Part shown: positions 1 to 10,822 of the stretch, one piece after another
Layout: each line of letters starts with the position of its first letter
Position numbering within the stretch: position 1 is the stretch's first letter
Program-made: the position numbers and the translations under genes
Assembly: GCA_964036665.1 (NCBI GenBank)
Contig: OZ038530.1
Span: 18,374,001-18,438,000 of the forward strand
Direction of reading: 5' to 3'
DNA: 64,000 nucleotides
Origin: Gordius sp. MW1
Taxonomy: Eukaryota > Nematomorpha > Gordioida > Gordea > Gordiidae
Notes under the pieces: generated by a model
What the model saw: only the letters and a program-made list of their open reading frames with translations
What the model was told of the DNA's origin: nothing
The model's database searches: none

Positions 1-855
1 ATTTGTTTGACTAGGAATTAATTTCATATATTGTTAAAATATTATGGTCATTTTTAAATCAAGACATGGATGGAATGAATTTGCAATATTAACAAATCAT
101 CGGTAATGCTCCTACTTCAGGTGAAATCTCAAAAGACAATTGCTTGGGGAAAAATTTAAATGACTATTTATTTCATTCCACATTTTATACTCAAAATTAA
201 TACTTTATCATTCATCATATTTGCCTAAATCTTTCTGCCAAAACACATACGGTCTTATAATTACCCGCGAGGGCTCCCCCAAACCCTTGTAGGAGTCCGC
301 CCGGCCATGCATAAATTAATAGGGCATGGCCAATTGCCGCACAAAATGATGATTATAATTTTCAAGCACTAACTTGTCATATTTTTAAAACTTTTTAATT
401 ATTCACAAATTTTTTAATAAAATCGAGACAAAACATTGCCATGGTGCCCTCGCGGATCTATTTAAAACCTAAATTTACGACGGTCACCTGCCCGGCCTTT
501 TGGCCGAGAGGGCCCGATTTTGGGTTGTTTACATTTTTATTTATTATTACAATAAAATTGTTTAAAATTTTTTTGGAGCTTCTCCCTTCTTGAGAAAATT
601 CTGGCTAAGCGCCTACCTACAATATTACCGATTTCATTGGCTCAACCAAATGAAATGGGTGACCAGGGAATAACAGTTTCGTTATAAGGAAGATTTTGGA
701 AAATTTTTTTAATCTTATTTTTTTGACTAAATTCTAGACAGCGCCCATGTTCTTTTTCCTAATAGCATCAAAATGAATGAAAATTTATCCTAGTGCATAA
801 CAAAGTTATCAATTCCATGCTTTTTTATTAAATTTTCCTGACGCAATTCGGTTTT
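1..855. other. Upstream region of IleRS fragment
   Basis: No coding sequence is seen. It must contain the IleRS promoter if the stub is transcribed. A perfect 10 bp inverted repeat (CCGCGAGGGC at 265-274, complement at 446-455) and a GGCC-TTTT-GGCC hairpin near 497-508 stand out from the AT-rich background and may mark an old MITE. Same sequence at 26354-27208 and 55735-56589. Confidence 0.5.
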
Positions 856-2184
856 ATGGAGCAACCACCACCGACTATAAATTTTCCTTTAGAAGAAAAA
901 AATATACTAGAATACTGGGAAAAAATTAAGCCTCTAGAGCTTAGCCTTCAGCAGTCAAAGAATAAACCAAGGTTTAATTGTTATTTATGACTAATTTTGT
1001 TATTATATGAATGTATTTTTATAAATGAAAAGTAAATGTAATGTTTGTTTAATATCTGTAAAAAAATTTTATGCAGTTTACATGTTATACTTTACAATTT
1101 AGGTTTACATTTTATGATGGCCCTCCATTTGCAACAGGCCTACCTCATTATGGCCATATATTGGCTGGAACAATAAAAGATATTATAACAAGATTTGCAC
1201 ATCAAAATGGGTATCATGTAGAAAGACGTTTTGGATGGGATTGCCATGGTTTACCCATTGTAATATAACAGATTCTTAATAATTTATAAATGTACTCTAC
1301 TATAAGCTGTACTTGATGTATTAATTCTTTGATGAGAGTAGTTTACATTAATTAACCCTTATGTGAAAAACTTTTAAATATGTTTGTTATAATTCATAAA
1401 GGAATATGAAATTGATAAATTGTTGGAAATCAAGAACCCAGATCAAGTTTTAGCAATGGGCATTGATAAATACAATGACGAATGTCGTAAAATTGTTATG
1501 AGATACTCAGCAGATTGGAGAAATTGTATAAATAGGCTAGGACGCTGGATAGATTTTGATAATGATTATAAAACACTTTATCCATGGTTTATGGAGTCTG
1601 TATGGTGGGTTTTTAAGCAACTCTTTAACAAAGGCCTCGTGTATCGTGGATTTAAAGTAATCTATTTACTTGTATTATAGTTAATGTATTATGACTTTTA
1701 TTAAATATTATCATGTTTATTATTAGCAAATTTACATGAATTTTGAACTTTTTGTCATGCTTTTATCTGATATGATATCCAACTTTAGACATAATGTTTA
1801 AAATTTAATTATTAAAAATGTTATAATCAAAGAGGATCAGTGTTAGAGGGAGGCAGCCGCCCCTCCCTGCCCCCCCCCCCTTGGCTAAGCCATCTTTAAT
1901 AATTTTAGACAACATACCCTAAACAGACACAATTCAAAAACTGATTTCACTTCGTGTAAAATTCCAATAGGTCATGCCCTTTTCAACTGCGTGCCATACT
2001 CCCTTGTCTAATTTTGAGTCTGGGCTCAATTATAAAGATGTAGTGGACCCTGCTGTAACAGCCGAATTTATTTTGGAAGAAGATCCTGAAGTGAATTTAT
2101 TAGCTTGGACCACTACCCCTTGGACCTATCCCAGCAATATGTTTTTGTGTGTTAACGAAAACTTGACTTACGTGAAAGTTTTGG
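856..2184 (+). CDS. IleRS: Isoleucyl-tRNA synthetase, 5' fragment (exons 1-4), unit 0
   Basis: This is the N-terminal part of a cytosolic isoleucyl-tRNA synthetase, which charges tRNA-Ile with isoleucine. Four exons join in frame: 856-971, 1103-1259, 1402-1656 and 1971-2184, each with GT..AG borders. They encode about 247 residues of a protein usually over 1,100 long. The protein starts [10 protein letters not shown]. Exon 2 has the class I Rossmann motif [20 protein letters not shown], where HYGH is the HIGH signature, and WDCHGLPI. Exon 3 continues EYEIDKLL. Exon 4 has [16 protein letters not shown] and [11 protein letters not shown], the threonine-rich start of the CP1 editing domain. No further exon is seen before Dicer-2 begins on the other strand, so the KMSKS loop and the tRNA-binding region are absent. 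Splice sites and frame are intact, which argues for recent truncation by the duplication rather than slow decay. Exon 4 ends in an open donor (GGTACAT), so any transcript would read into intron and stop at 2211-2213. Confidence 0.95.
1840..1895. mobile_element. MITE remnant in IleRS intron 3
   Basis: A G/C-rich relic resembling the distal part of the CATGGGCGTAGCCAG hAT MITE family: AGGCAGCCGCCCCTCCCTG, a C run, then TTGGCTAAGCC. The other terminal repeat is not recognisable. Repeated at about 28193-28248 and 57574-57629. Confidence 0.6.
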
Positions 2185-2653
2185 GTACATTTATAACGTT
2201 ATTTTCATTATGATTTTTAAAATAAAGGAATATTAACTTTTTGAAAGATTTGAAACTAAACTTATAAAATTTTATGTTTATAACATTTCAATTATTATTT
2301 GTCACTTGCAATATTTTGAGGCTTGATAAGTTGATATATAACAATTATTATTATTGTAATTGCGTTTATATATTTGAACACGTTTATTAATGCATTTCTA
2401 CATAATTTTAATTCTAAATTATTTAAATTTTAGGGTCGTAGCGTTTTAAACTTTAATAATACCTAAATTTTAACTACTTTTGGTGGTAAACATTTTACTA
2501 AAAAGAAATGCGATGTTATCTTTGTTTGTTTGTTTGATAGATAAAACCAATGGGAAAAAATATAAAATTTTCTTCAAATAAATTAGTGCTTTTAAAATTA
2601 CAAATAATATTATTATATACGTCTAAATATAAAACTACTTGATAGGTTTCAAA

Positions 2654-3172
2654 TTAAGTTTCCCATCTATTTTTGTCCCAAAAATCAACTGCCATTGAAC
2701 CAGTGTATTGCCCTATCAACAGATCTGTGTGATCTTTTATATACTGTCCTTGTTGCATAACCAATGGTACTAGAATATCAAAATCATATTTTTTTATAAC
2801 GCAAAAATAGTTGTTGAGTACTATTTTGAAAAAAGAGTTAAAACAGTTTAATCAATAAAATATTTAGGATTAAAGAATAATCTTATATTGAACAAAAATG
2901 CACCTGAATTCACGAGAAAAAATGTACGTTTTCCACCTTCTGCCCAAGGCTTTCGTATTTCTTGAGACTTTTCTTTAATTAACATAATTGCTATATATGT
3001 TTTTCCAGTTCCAGTTTTAAGGTAGGCAATCACATTTTTTTTCTTTGCTTTTGACATCAGTTCAAGCTATTAATTAAGTTAAGGTTAGAATTAACAAAGT
3101 TACCTGATAGGATCTTGGAGTAAATTGTGAGGAATCATTCATTTTTTTATCTGCCTTCACTTGAGTTGACAT
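2654..3172 (-). CDS. Dcr-2: Dicer-2 5' fragment (exons 1-3), unit 1
   Basis: This is the N-terminal helicase part of an insect Dicer, the RNase III enzyme that cuts long dsRNA to siRNA. Exon 1 is 3172-3104 (MSTQVKADKK... ending PRSYQ), exon 2 is 3066-2904 and exon 3 is 2769-2654. All have GT..AG borders in frame (69, 163 and 116 nt with a stop; 115 residues). Exon 2 carries helicase motif I, AYLKTGTGKTYIAIMLIKE (Walker A GTGKT), then KRTFFLVNS. Exon 3 has VPLVMQQGQY, HTDLLIGQY and VDFWDKNRW. An intact Walker A favours Dicer-2 over insect Dicer-1, whose helicase is degenerate (family knowledge). Homology ends at about NRW, three codons before an in-frame TAA with no donor, so the duplication breakpoint probably lies inside this exon. 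The DExH box, PAZ, RNase III and dsRBD domains are missing. A pyrimidine-rich acceptor (TTTCTCTAG) just 5' of the start suggests a non-coding leader exon upstream. Confidence 0.93.
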
Positions 3173-5243
3173 GACGTTCAATTGTTTGCTAGAGAAAAGT
3201 AAACCTTACAATAATAAAAAATCATAATAACACCTAATTATTAGCTCATTATTCTTATTAGAAAGTTTGTAATAGATTAGAGATTTGCTAGATTTGAAAT
3301 AATGTGCTAAAATAATTTAGGTTTAAATGATTTGGGGCACATTTAGGTGTAAAAGATAAAATTAAGAAGCTTAGGTACTTACTTGACACTTTTTAGTAAA
3401 AAGTTGTATTATAAATATACCGCATATTTTAAATGGATAGCCACTAGGTACATTTCCTACTTACAAATTTATTGAGAACCTTCTAGATATATCATATCGC
3501 TAATCGCTACTCGAAAATTGGAGTGCTCTACCATCACAAAACTCCGAATCTGAAATTATTATTCAAATGACTTGAAATTAAGTTCGGTAATGTAAATGGC
3601 ATCTGTAATGTTTTGGCAAAAAAGTAGGCTTTTCCTTTAATTTACATATAAAAATAGACTTTTAGAATATCATATAGAGCAAAGTTTTATTTCTTGTTTT
3701 TATCGCCTTTGCTTCATCTAAATTTTTAAGTAGAAGAATTTTTTAAATAAACTAAGTTAAATTTTTGACTTATTGTTTTTATAATATAATAAATATGACA
3801 TTATTAACCTATTTATTTCTTATTATGATTATATTAATATATTAAAATAAATCTAGTTAATATTTTAAATAATCTTATGGGAAATTGGGACTGTGTACCA
3901 TGTTAAATTTATCCACGCTAAAAACTAATGTAATTTAAAATATATCTGAAGGAATAAATGTGTATAGTTAAATTTTAAAACATTTATAATGATAAAAATT
4001 TAATTGGGTCTTTAGTGAAAGGGGTTGAAATATAATTTTTTAAATAGGAAAAAGCAACAATGATAACGAATCTATAAATCGCGAGTTTATATACCAATAG
4101 ATAACGATAAACATTCAAATTAAAGTTAATTCTTTTCGTGTATTCTTTCTCTTTTCGCCTTGTGCGTATCACAACCAAATCTCTTCCAAGGTAAATGAAT
4201 ATGTTTCACTACAAGCCAATAATCAGGTTAAATCATAGTATGTAAAACAAATACAATTATTAAAAATCATTAAAAAGTAAATCATACTTACAAAGGCGTT
4301 GCAATAGAGAGGAATGCCGCCCACACCGAGTTGTCAAACAAACTGGTCCATAAAAGGGGCGTAGGTTTGTGTACACATTAGCCTAGATAAGGGAGAAGAA
4401 AAATGGAGTTGTCGGAGTTCCCTAAAATAGTCAAAAACGGGACGCGTTGAATTTAATCCAAGACAGAAAAGTGATCGAATAATGGAAATGATATATTAGG
4501 GAACTTATGAATATTGCAAATGACAAAGATTCCAACAAACAATAGGATTGTGTTAAAAATGTTAATAAAAATAAGTTAAAAAGAAAAAATTGGTAATTCC
4601 CGGTCACTCGAGTTCTTCTATCTTTTAAGAAACGACCTACATGGAAAATTTATACATAAAACCATATATACAAAGTAAACTTTAAAACCCTTATGGTTAT
4701 AATGTCTTAATAAAAATACTCAGATTCTTTGCTTTGCCACCATTTTAAATAATTAGGTTATTGCTATAAAATGAGAAAACAGTGATAAAAATAACTTGAG
4801 GAAATAAATTTTAGGATTTGTTTTTAAATTTGTTAATGATGATGAGTGTATAAATTTTGGCGTTTGGCCGGGTCAGATAAAGTATAAGTTAGCAACGGTC
4901 AGCATTGATTTACAGGGAATTATTTAGCCAGTTTCGCATTCATCCGTTATAAATTAACAACCTAAATTGCCAAACCAAATTTAAATAAAGGTAATCAGTC
5001 AGGCACAAAAACACTAATGGAATTTGAGCTTATGCAAGGTCGGAAAAAGTAAAGCCAATCAGCGGTTAGCTAAATAAAAGTCTTTCACAGAAGCATAAGT
5101 CCACAGCCATTAAAAACCCGTAAAAGTTTTCGCGACAATTATTGAAAAATTACAAGTTGGACAGGACAGGACGGATAACCAAAAGACATTGCATAGCAAT
5201 TTAAATAAAAAATAATATTAAATTAATTCACTCAATATTGCTA
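3173..5243. other. Non-coding stretch upstream of Dicer-2
   Basis: AT-rich with no recognised gene. It should hold the Dicer-2 promoter. A weak exon candidate lies on the - strand at 4342-4292, coding LFDNSVWAAFLSIATPL, with a CAG acceptor and a consensus GTAAGTAT donor; I do not recognise it. A perfect half-palindrome TTGCATAGCAATT at about 5189 recurs around 12.5-14.8 kb. Unit 2 carries the LTR element in this stretch, after about 31058. Confidence 0.4.
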
Positions 5244-5370
5244 GAGGGTATAAATGGGGAGGCAAATATGTGCAGCTGCACCCCTCCAAATCCAAAAATT
5301 CCTGATGAAAAAAACATTTTTTGCCCTATTTAAACTGCCCCCTCCAATTTAAATTATCTCCGCCCATGGG
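5244..5370. mobile_element. Short MITE relic, unit 1
   Basis: A GC-rich patch: GGGGAGGC, CAGCTGCACCCCTCC, AAATCCAAAAATTCC, then TGCCCCCTCCAATTTAAA and CCGCCCATGGG. This is the body and right end of the GGGCGTAGCC MITE family, with a decayed left end. The unit 3 copy is at about 60978-61104. In unit 2 this relic is split by the hAT element at 34105-35260. Confidence 0.55.
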
Positions 5371-6149
5371 ATCACGTGTATAAATTATCTTTAACATTAA
5401 TAATGCATGTTGAGCTATTGATGAATTAATGAGCTAGGATGGAAACAAAATTTAACTTTCCTTGTTAATTTAATATAAATAAAATAATTACAAATTATAA
5501 CATTATAAAACACCTTCTTTTATACAAAATCTAATAAATTTTAAAACGGCTTTTAACGGGCCTTAAGTATAACTAGGCGCGACCCGAGCCTGTTACGTTA
5601 TATATCGGCCGGTCAGGCCCGACCTGTTGTTTTATTTTTAAGCATAAGCCCGTCCAAGACCGGTGTAGGGTTATCAGATTCACATGTTATCAGATTCATG
5701 TGCGTTATAGAACGCAATCATTGGCTACAAACGTAAAAATAAACAAGATCACGTGATTTTCGCCACATCGCCATTGGTTATGAACTTTATACAGAACAAT
5801 TGAACGCGTAAAAAACACTCGTTACGAGATTAATAAACAACTGTTACCATTTTCAAGCTAATTAACCTACAAACAACTCTAACTCATGTCACCGCCATTT
5901 TCCGAATTGGAAATTGGTAGGACTATAATAAGTTGTTAAGTAAGTAATATATAACATGTTTTATATAAAGTTTTAGATATTAAAGAGTGATATACTTGTG
6001 TTTACAAAATGTATAACATTTTTCTGGAAATATGTGAGGGTTATAAGAAATGAAGAGGAGAAATAAATAGTAATAAAGAGTTATCACGATGGCCCAACAA
6101 ACTCTATCAAGGAAATCTAAAAAGTCACATGGGGATTAATAAAACTAGG

Positions 6150-6760
6150 AACAAAATATCTGAAAAGTGCAGCATATTTCTAATCATTGTAAATATGCTC
6201 ATTTAGGTATTGGTGTCCCAATATGTGTTCAGACATGGGCGTACGGAGGGGGGGGAAGCCCTAATTAAAAAAAATTTCAATACAAAAACCCTAACAAATT
6301 AAAAAAAATATGTTTTGACCCCGCCCCCTATTTAGCGAGGGGGCAGCCGAACCCCCCCCCCCCCCCCCCCTTTTTTGCTCTTAGGAAAATTTCGAGCAAA
6401 ATTTTTTTAAAAATCTGCCCCCCCCCCCCTAATTCAAAACCTGCGCGCCCATGTGTTCAGATATAAATGATTATTAGCATCTCATAACCATTTTGATGTA
6501 ATGATATTTATTTAAATAAAATTTATATCCATTGTATTATAAACTTAAGCAAAAATTAAGTCATAACTTAGTCTATGGTCATAACTTTAAAATAAACAAG
6601 GAACAAAATATCTGAAAAGTACATCACATTTCTAATCAAAGTAAATATGTGCATTTAGGTATGGGTGTCCCAATATGTGTTCAGATATAAATGATTATAT
6701 AGCACCTCATAACCATTTTGATGTAATAAATGATATTTATTTAAATTAAAAAAAATTATA
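6150..6760. repeat. Local tandem duplication split by a MITE
   Basis: A segment of about 165 bp (GAACAAAATATCTGAAAAG through TGTCCCAATATGTGTTCAGA to AACCATTTTGATGTAATGA) occurs twice, at about 6150-6233 joined to 6462-6530, and at about 6599-6760. The first copy is interrupted by the MITE at 6234-6453. The second serves as its empty site and proves the insertion and its target duplication. Confidence 0.75.
6234..6453. mobile_element. hAT-type MITE (CATGGGCG family), unit 1
   Basis: Ends are CATGGGCGTACGG and CGCGCCCATG, flanked by the 8 bp target duplication TGTTCAGA (6226-6233 and 6454-6461). The nearby second copy of the flanking sequence has a single TGTTCAGA. The 8 bp duplication and CA..TG ends fit the hAT superfamily. 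No coding capacity. Long G and C runs vary in length between units. Confidence 0.85.
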
Positions 6761-6915
6761 GTATACTGTGCTAAACTTAAGCAATAGCTATCAATGGAAA
6801 TTACATATTATAAAACTAGGTCTCATAATATAATTTCAATGATCTTTATCAAATCAAAAGACTTATTATAAATGAGCAAATAAAAAATAGCTATTATCAA
6901 TATATATTTATATAT

Positions 6916-7467
6916 AAGAATAACTCTAATTTATATGTCATCTAGGACACATTTTAAATTAGAGACTAATTTGACTAAATTATCCCTATCTCTTTTAGAA
7001 TGTGACTTGAAAATGAAAACAGACATATAACGTTTTCGCTCTTATTGGAGCTCATCAGCATGCCATAGTTGATTCTCTAGTCACATAGTAATCGAGATAG
7101 CTATATATAAGGCCAAATTAGATTTTCACGTTTACGGTGTTTAAGGATAAAACTCATTAAACCCACCGTAATTGTTGCGTAAATAATATTTGTTTGAAAT
7201 TTTGTTGAAATAAAGATTTATAATACGATTCCGGTTGGGGTTTTTGTCTGTTTTCATTTTCAAGTCACATTCTAAAAGAGATAGGGATAATTTAGTCAAA
7301 TTAGTCTCTAATTTAAAATGTGTCCTAGATGACATATAAATTAGAGTTATTCTTATTTGATTCGCGGTTTCCACCCGTCGTAAATCGGGCCCTCTTTATA
7401 AAAACCCCAACCGGAATCGTATTATAAATCTTTATTTCAACAAAATTTCAAACAAATATTTATATAT
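6916..7467. repeat. Unit 1-specific 552 bp segment with interleaved inverted repeats
   Basis: Absent from units 2 (empty site near 36830-36841) and 3 (near 62640). It is bordered by a 12 bp direct repeat ATATTTATATAT (6904-6915 and 7456-7467). Inside are two perfect inverted repeats in the order A-B-A'-B': A 6916-7026 pairs with A' 7245-7355 (111 bp), and B about 7185-7245 pairs with B' about 7400-7460. A' directly abuts B. No ORF of note. It may be a foldback or Helitron-like insertion, a template-switch product, or ancestral sequence deleted from the other units through the 12 bp repeats. Confidence 0.8.
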
Positions 7468-7654
7468 GTCATTAATTTTGATAACAAATTTAAAAATGGC
7501 TGTCAATTACGACATACCTCAATCAAAGTCAGATTGACACTTGAATCTGATCATACTTGAATATAATAACCTGACACCTGTTGGACGGAATTTAAAATTA
7601 TATCAAATATATCTAGTAGAGTAACAATTACAATTTTGAAGGAATAGATAGGGA

Positions 7655-9286
7655 ATTACGGGTTTCCAGAAATAGTTGTTACGGATAATGGTAAAGCTTT
7701 TATTAGCAACGAATTTAAACAATTTTGATTAAAATATTAAATAAACCATAATTAAACTCCACCGTTCCTTTCAAGCTCTAATGGTCAGGTAGAAAGGTAT
7801 GTAGGTATTGTTAAAAAATGGTTAAACATAGCTAAAGTAACGAAGGACGGAACGTGGTTATCTAAACTTTATCACAATATGTCACCACGGTATAACCGTG
7901 CTCCGGTTAGCTATGAATTTTTAAATCGTAAATTAATGTACCCACCCGATTTTTTAAAGTTCACTGAGCACCAAACTTCACCCAGTATTAGTGTGCCAAA
8001 GTTTGAGTTAAACCAAAGAGTTTGGTATCGGAACTATTTGAATGGGTGTTAGGTGTAATTATTGAACAATTAGGGACAAAAGTCATAAAGTTAAGGACTT
8101 AACGGAAAATAAATTTGAAATTAGGATGCTATATAATTATATTCAACGTTTATTCCTAGTTAGATGAGGATAAATGCAGCATGGTGCGACGTGGAGTTAA
8201 AAGTGACATCCACGGCATCTAGGAACAAAAGGGTTTCGCTATACATTTTAATAAAAGTGGAAACGGACTGGAGGTCAAGGCTATTAAACTTGACTCTCTG
8301 GGTCCGCCGGGCCAGGTCGGGAGGGCATACACACAACACCCAAGATCTCCAAGACGACCAAGACAGGAGGGGGCTGCGGTCAGAGGAAACAGAGATACGA
8401 GCGGAGCAACGACGAAATGTGTCTGGAAGTCAACCGTTACTCCGGCCTCCAATCGAAGCGAAAGAAGTGTTGGGGATGTAAAGCCAAACATTTGCCCCCG
8501 ATGTGTTTCAAAGTGAAATCCGGTTTAGGAAAGGTTCCTCAACCCAATAATGTCGCAGAGCTGGAGTCCAGGGTGACTATGGACACCCTGACTTTTGACA
8601 ACCCCGGACCTTCAATTTCTTAATAAAAGGGAAAGGTGTGGTATACGTATATACCACGTTACCACCATGTGTTATTATACCACGTTTTAATGTCCTCGGT
8701 ATACTTTAATCTTACCTAGATTTGTTTTATAAATATTAATGTAAAAGGGTTAAAGAACGGTTCTGCAATCCTTATAATTAAAAAAAGGAATTGGTCAAAG
8801 GAAGGCATTTTTACCGCGGGTTAACCTAGACGCGGAAGTGGCTAAGTTTCTTTGACGCTCTCTTTTTTTAATTACTTTTTATTTTTAACTCACAACATCT
8901 GGTACTCATTTTCGCAGCCCCGTCTGAAGATTTCCAGTACGTTGCTCGTTCAATCAAGCCCACCACTCTGGAAAGATTCAACAACTTTAAAAGCCAGATC
9001 TCACATCAATATTTCAGCCCTTGTAAATTATCCCCCAATCCTTGTAAATTTTTCACAAATTTTTGTACTTATTCAAATCTTTGTAAATATTCCCCAATCA
9101 CTACGTTTTCCCCCAATTATTGTAATTTTACAAAATATAATTTTACCTTCGCAAATGATTCTAATTATAAAATTTCCTTTATTGTTGTAATATTTAGTCG
9201 TATTGGCGTTAATAAAGTAAATTCGTATTTTTCTTGGTAAAGTTTTTTACTTACATCGCTACCCACCCTTTCCGTCGGCTATTACA
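7655..9286 (+). mobile_element. Gypsy-like LTR retrotransposon remnant, unit 1
   Basis: The 3' end of a decayed LTR retrotransposon. Frame 3 from about 7655 reads GITGFPEIV-type integrase sequence: YGFPEIVVTDNGKAFISNEF (catalytic D in TDNG), then stops, TPPF, SSNGQVERYVGIVKKWL (catalytic E in QVERY) and RVWYRNYLNG. A frameshift then leads to EQLGTK and KVKDL, typical of an integrase C-terminus. Several in-frame stops show it is dead. Between integrase and LTR (8060-8620) short ORFs include KRKKCWGCKAKHLPPMCF, vaguely like a zinc knuckle but with wrong spacing. A polypurine tract (AAAAGGGAAAGG, 8625-8636) precedes the LTR. Gag, protease, RT and the 5' LTR are missing. Confidence 0.85.
8637..9286 (+). 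repeat. 3' LTR of the Gypsy-like remnant, unit 1
   Basis: 650 bp beginning TGTGGTATACG right after the polypurine tract and ending GGCTATTACA, so it has TG..CA ends. AATAAA at 9211-9216 is a likely polyadenylation signal. A partial palindrome GTGGTATACGTATATACCAC sits at its start. The ORF inside (8852-9190) is AT-rich and unlikely to be coding. Confidence 0.8.
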
Positions 9287-10653
9287 GAAATATGTTTGTT
9301 GATTTTATATTGACGTTGCTAATATGTTCTCTTTATCTAAAATAAATTAATGATATTTTAACATATGTTATCATTTATAATAGTGTTCATTACATCCCAA
9401 ACATTGGATATTTTCTCAGCAACCTCAGCGGTTCGAATAAAATTTAGATTTAAATATATTTATTTGCCTATATAACTTGCTTTGTTGAGTCCTTCCATAT
9501 TTATGGATAAATTTTGGTGGCAGTACACTGTTGAGATCCAAAAGAAAATACTAAAATATTGAGTCACAAAAGACATATAAACCTGTATATTTGCCAACTG
9601 AAATACATGGGTTTCGTTTCACCTAAAAACAGAAATAAAAATGAGAATTATATTAATTACTTGATGATGTTAAGTCTATATTTAGCACATTAAGATCTTG
9701 TTCTTTTGTTTCAGTGGTAGACTTAAGGGTGCCCCTCCCCCCTTTGGGTAAGTGAGAGAGTAAAAGGGAGGGTGGTAAATCACTCCTCCACTCTGGGGGA
9801 GGGAGAGGGTGGGGGAAGGGGGCAAAAAAGGGGGGCGGACAGTCTATGTGCAAAAATGAAGAAAAACTCTGTATATTGGATTTTTCTGGTGAACTAATTA
9901 ATATAAGGTCAAAATTATTAAAGATTCAAATTTCGTTCGAACCTGAGCTTAATATTTTATAGATCTTTTAACATATCTATTCTTACACTATTGCCTTTCA
10001 TCACATTACCTGACTGCTCTAAAAAATGTAAAATTATTATACTGAATCTAATGTATTTAATAAAATTTACCTAATTTTGTTATCATTTTGAAATCTGCTG
10101 TTTTTTAACAAACTTCAACACATATTATAATGAATAAATAGGCATATCATATCATTGGATACTTCTCGTTTTAAAAGTCAAATATCTTATTAGATTAGAG
10201 CTGTAAGTTAGTTACAACAAATAAAAATAAGCAATCTTAAATTTCGTTTTCGGTGAATTTGTTTATGTAAAATTAAAATAAAATGGAATGATTTATATTG
10301 GATCCTTGGCCTTAGAACAAATGAAATACAGCGCCTTTACATTTTTATAATTGCAAGCACTTCGAAATATTATTATTTCATCCAAAGAATGCAAATCTTT
10401 AAATTATTAAATTCAGATCAGTAAATTTTATTTATCATTTTAGCTAAATATTTCATTTTCATTTTGAAGATTTTGGAACGCATAAAAAATACATTAAATT
10501 TATAAAAATTTAAATTAAATCCAGCTCTTTAAAAATTCACGTTATTAGACAACATATCAAAAAATTTCAGATATTTACTAAATTTTTTAAAAACAACATT
10601 TATTTCTCCACCCCCCCCCCTTCCATAAAACAAATTCTAGTTTCGTTGGATAC
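9287..10653. other. Non-coding stretch with purine/pyrimidine-skewed island
   Basis: No gene recognised. A G- and C-run island at about 9728-9842 (CCCCTCCCCCC, GGGGGAGGGAGAGGG, GGGGGGCGGAC) interrupts AT-rich sequence and may be a MITE relic. The rest shows nothing I can name. Unit 2 equivalent is 38662-40029. Confidence 0.35.
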
Positions 10654-10822
10654 CATGGGCGTAGCCAGGGGGTGGCAGGGAGGGGCGGCTGCCCCCTCTA
10701 AATCCAAATCTTCTTCAAAATATAAAATAATTACGTCAAAAACTACTAAATATTCTCGTTTTGCCCCTCCCTAAATCATTATTGCCCCCCCCCCACTCTA
10801 AATCCAATGCTAACTATTATGG
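10654..10822. mobile_element. hAT-type MITE (CATGGGCG family), decayed right end, unit 1
   Basis: The left end CATGGGCGTAGCCAGG and body GCAGGGAGGGGCGGCTGCCCC with CTCTAAATCC are typical of the family. The right end reads CCAATGCTAACTATTATGG, so its terminal repeat has decayed and no target duplication is seen. Unit 2 copy is 40030-40197. Confidence 0.8.

Larger units (their letters stand above)
1..2657. repeat. Tail of tandem unit 0 (IleRS end)
   Basis: This is the last part of a unit that began left of the window. It matches 26354-29010 and 55735-58391 almost base for base. It holds the IleRS promoter region and exons 1-4 and ends at the junction with Dicer-2. The right boundary is placed near 2657 because Dicer-2 homology stops there; the true breakpoint could lie anywhere from about 2185 to 2664. 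Confidence 0.85.

Noticed and set aside
3984-4178. 64-codon - strand ORF as a gene
   Set aside because: AT-rich with no recognisable motif and no splice context; chance expectation in 64 kb.
8164-8623. ORFs of 105, 90 and 68 codons near the Gypsy LTR as host genes
   Set aside because: They overlap in different frames and strands, lie between a dead integrase and its LTR, and the CWGCKAKHLPPMC motif has the wrong spacing for a CCHC zinc knuckle.
8852-9190. 112-codon ORF as a gene
   Set aside because: It lies wholly inside the LTR and its residues reflect AT-rich and TTGTAAAT-type repeats.
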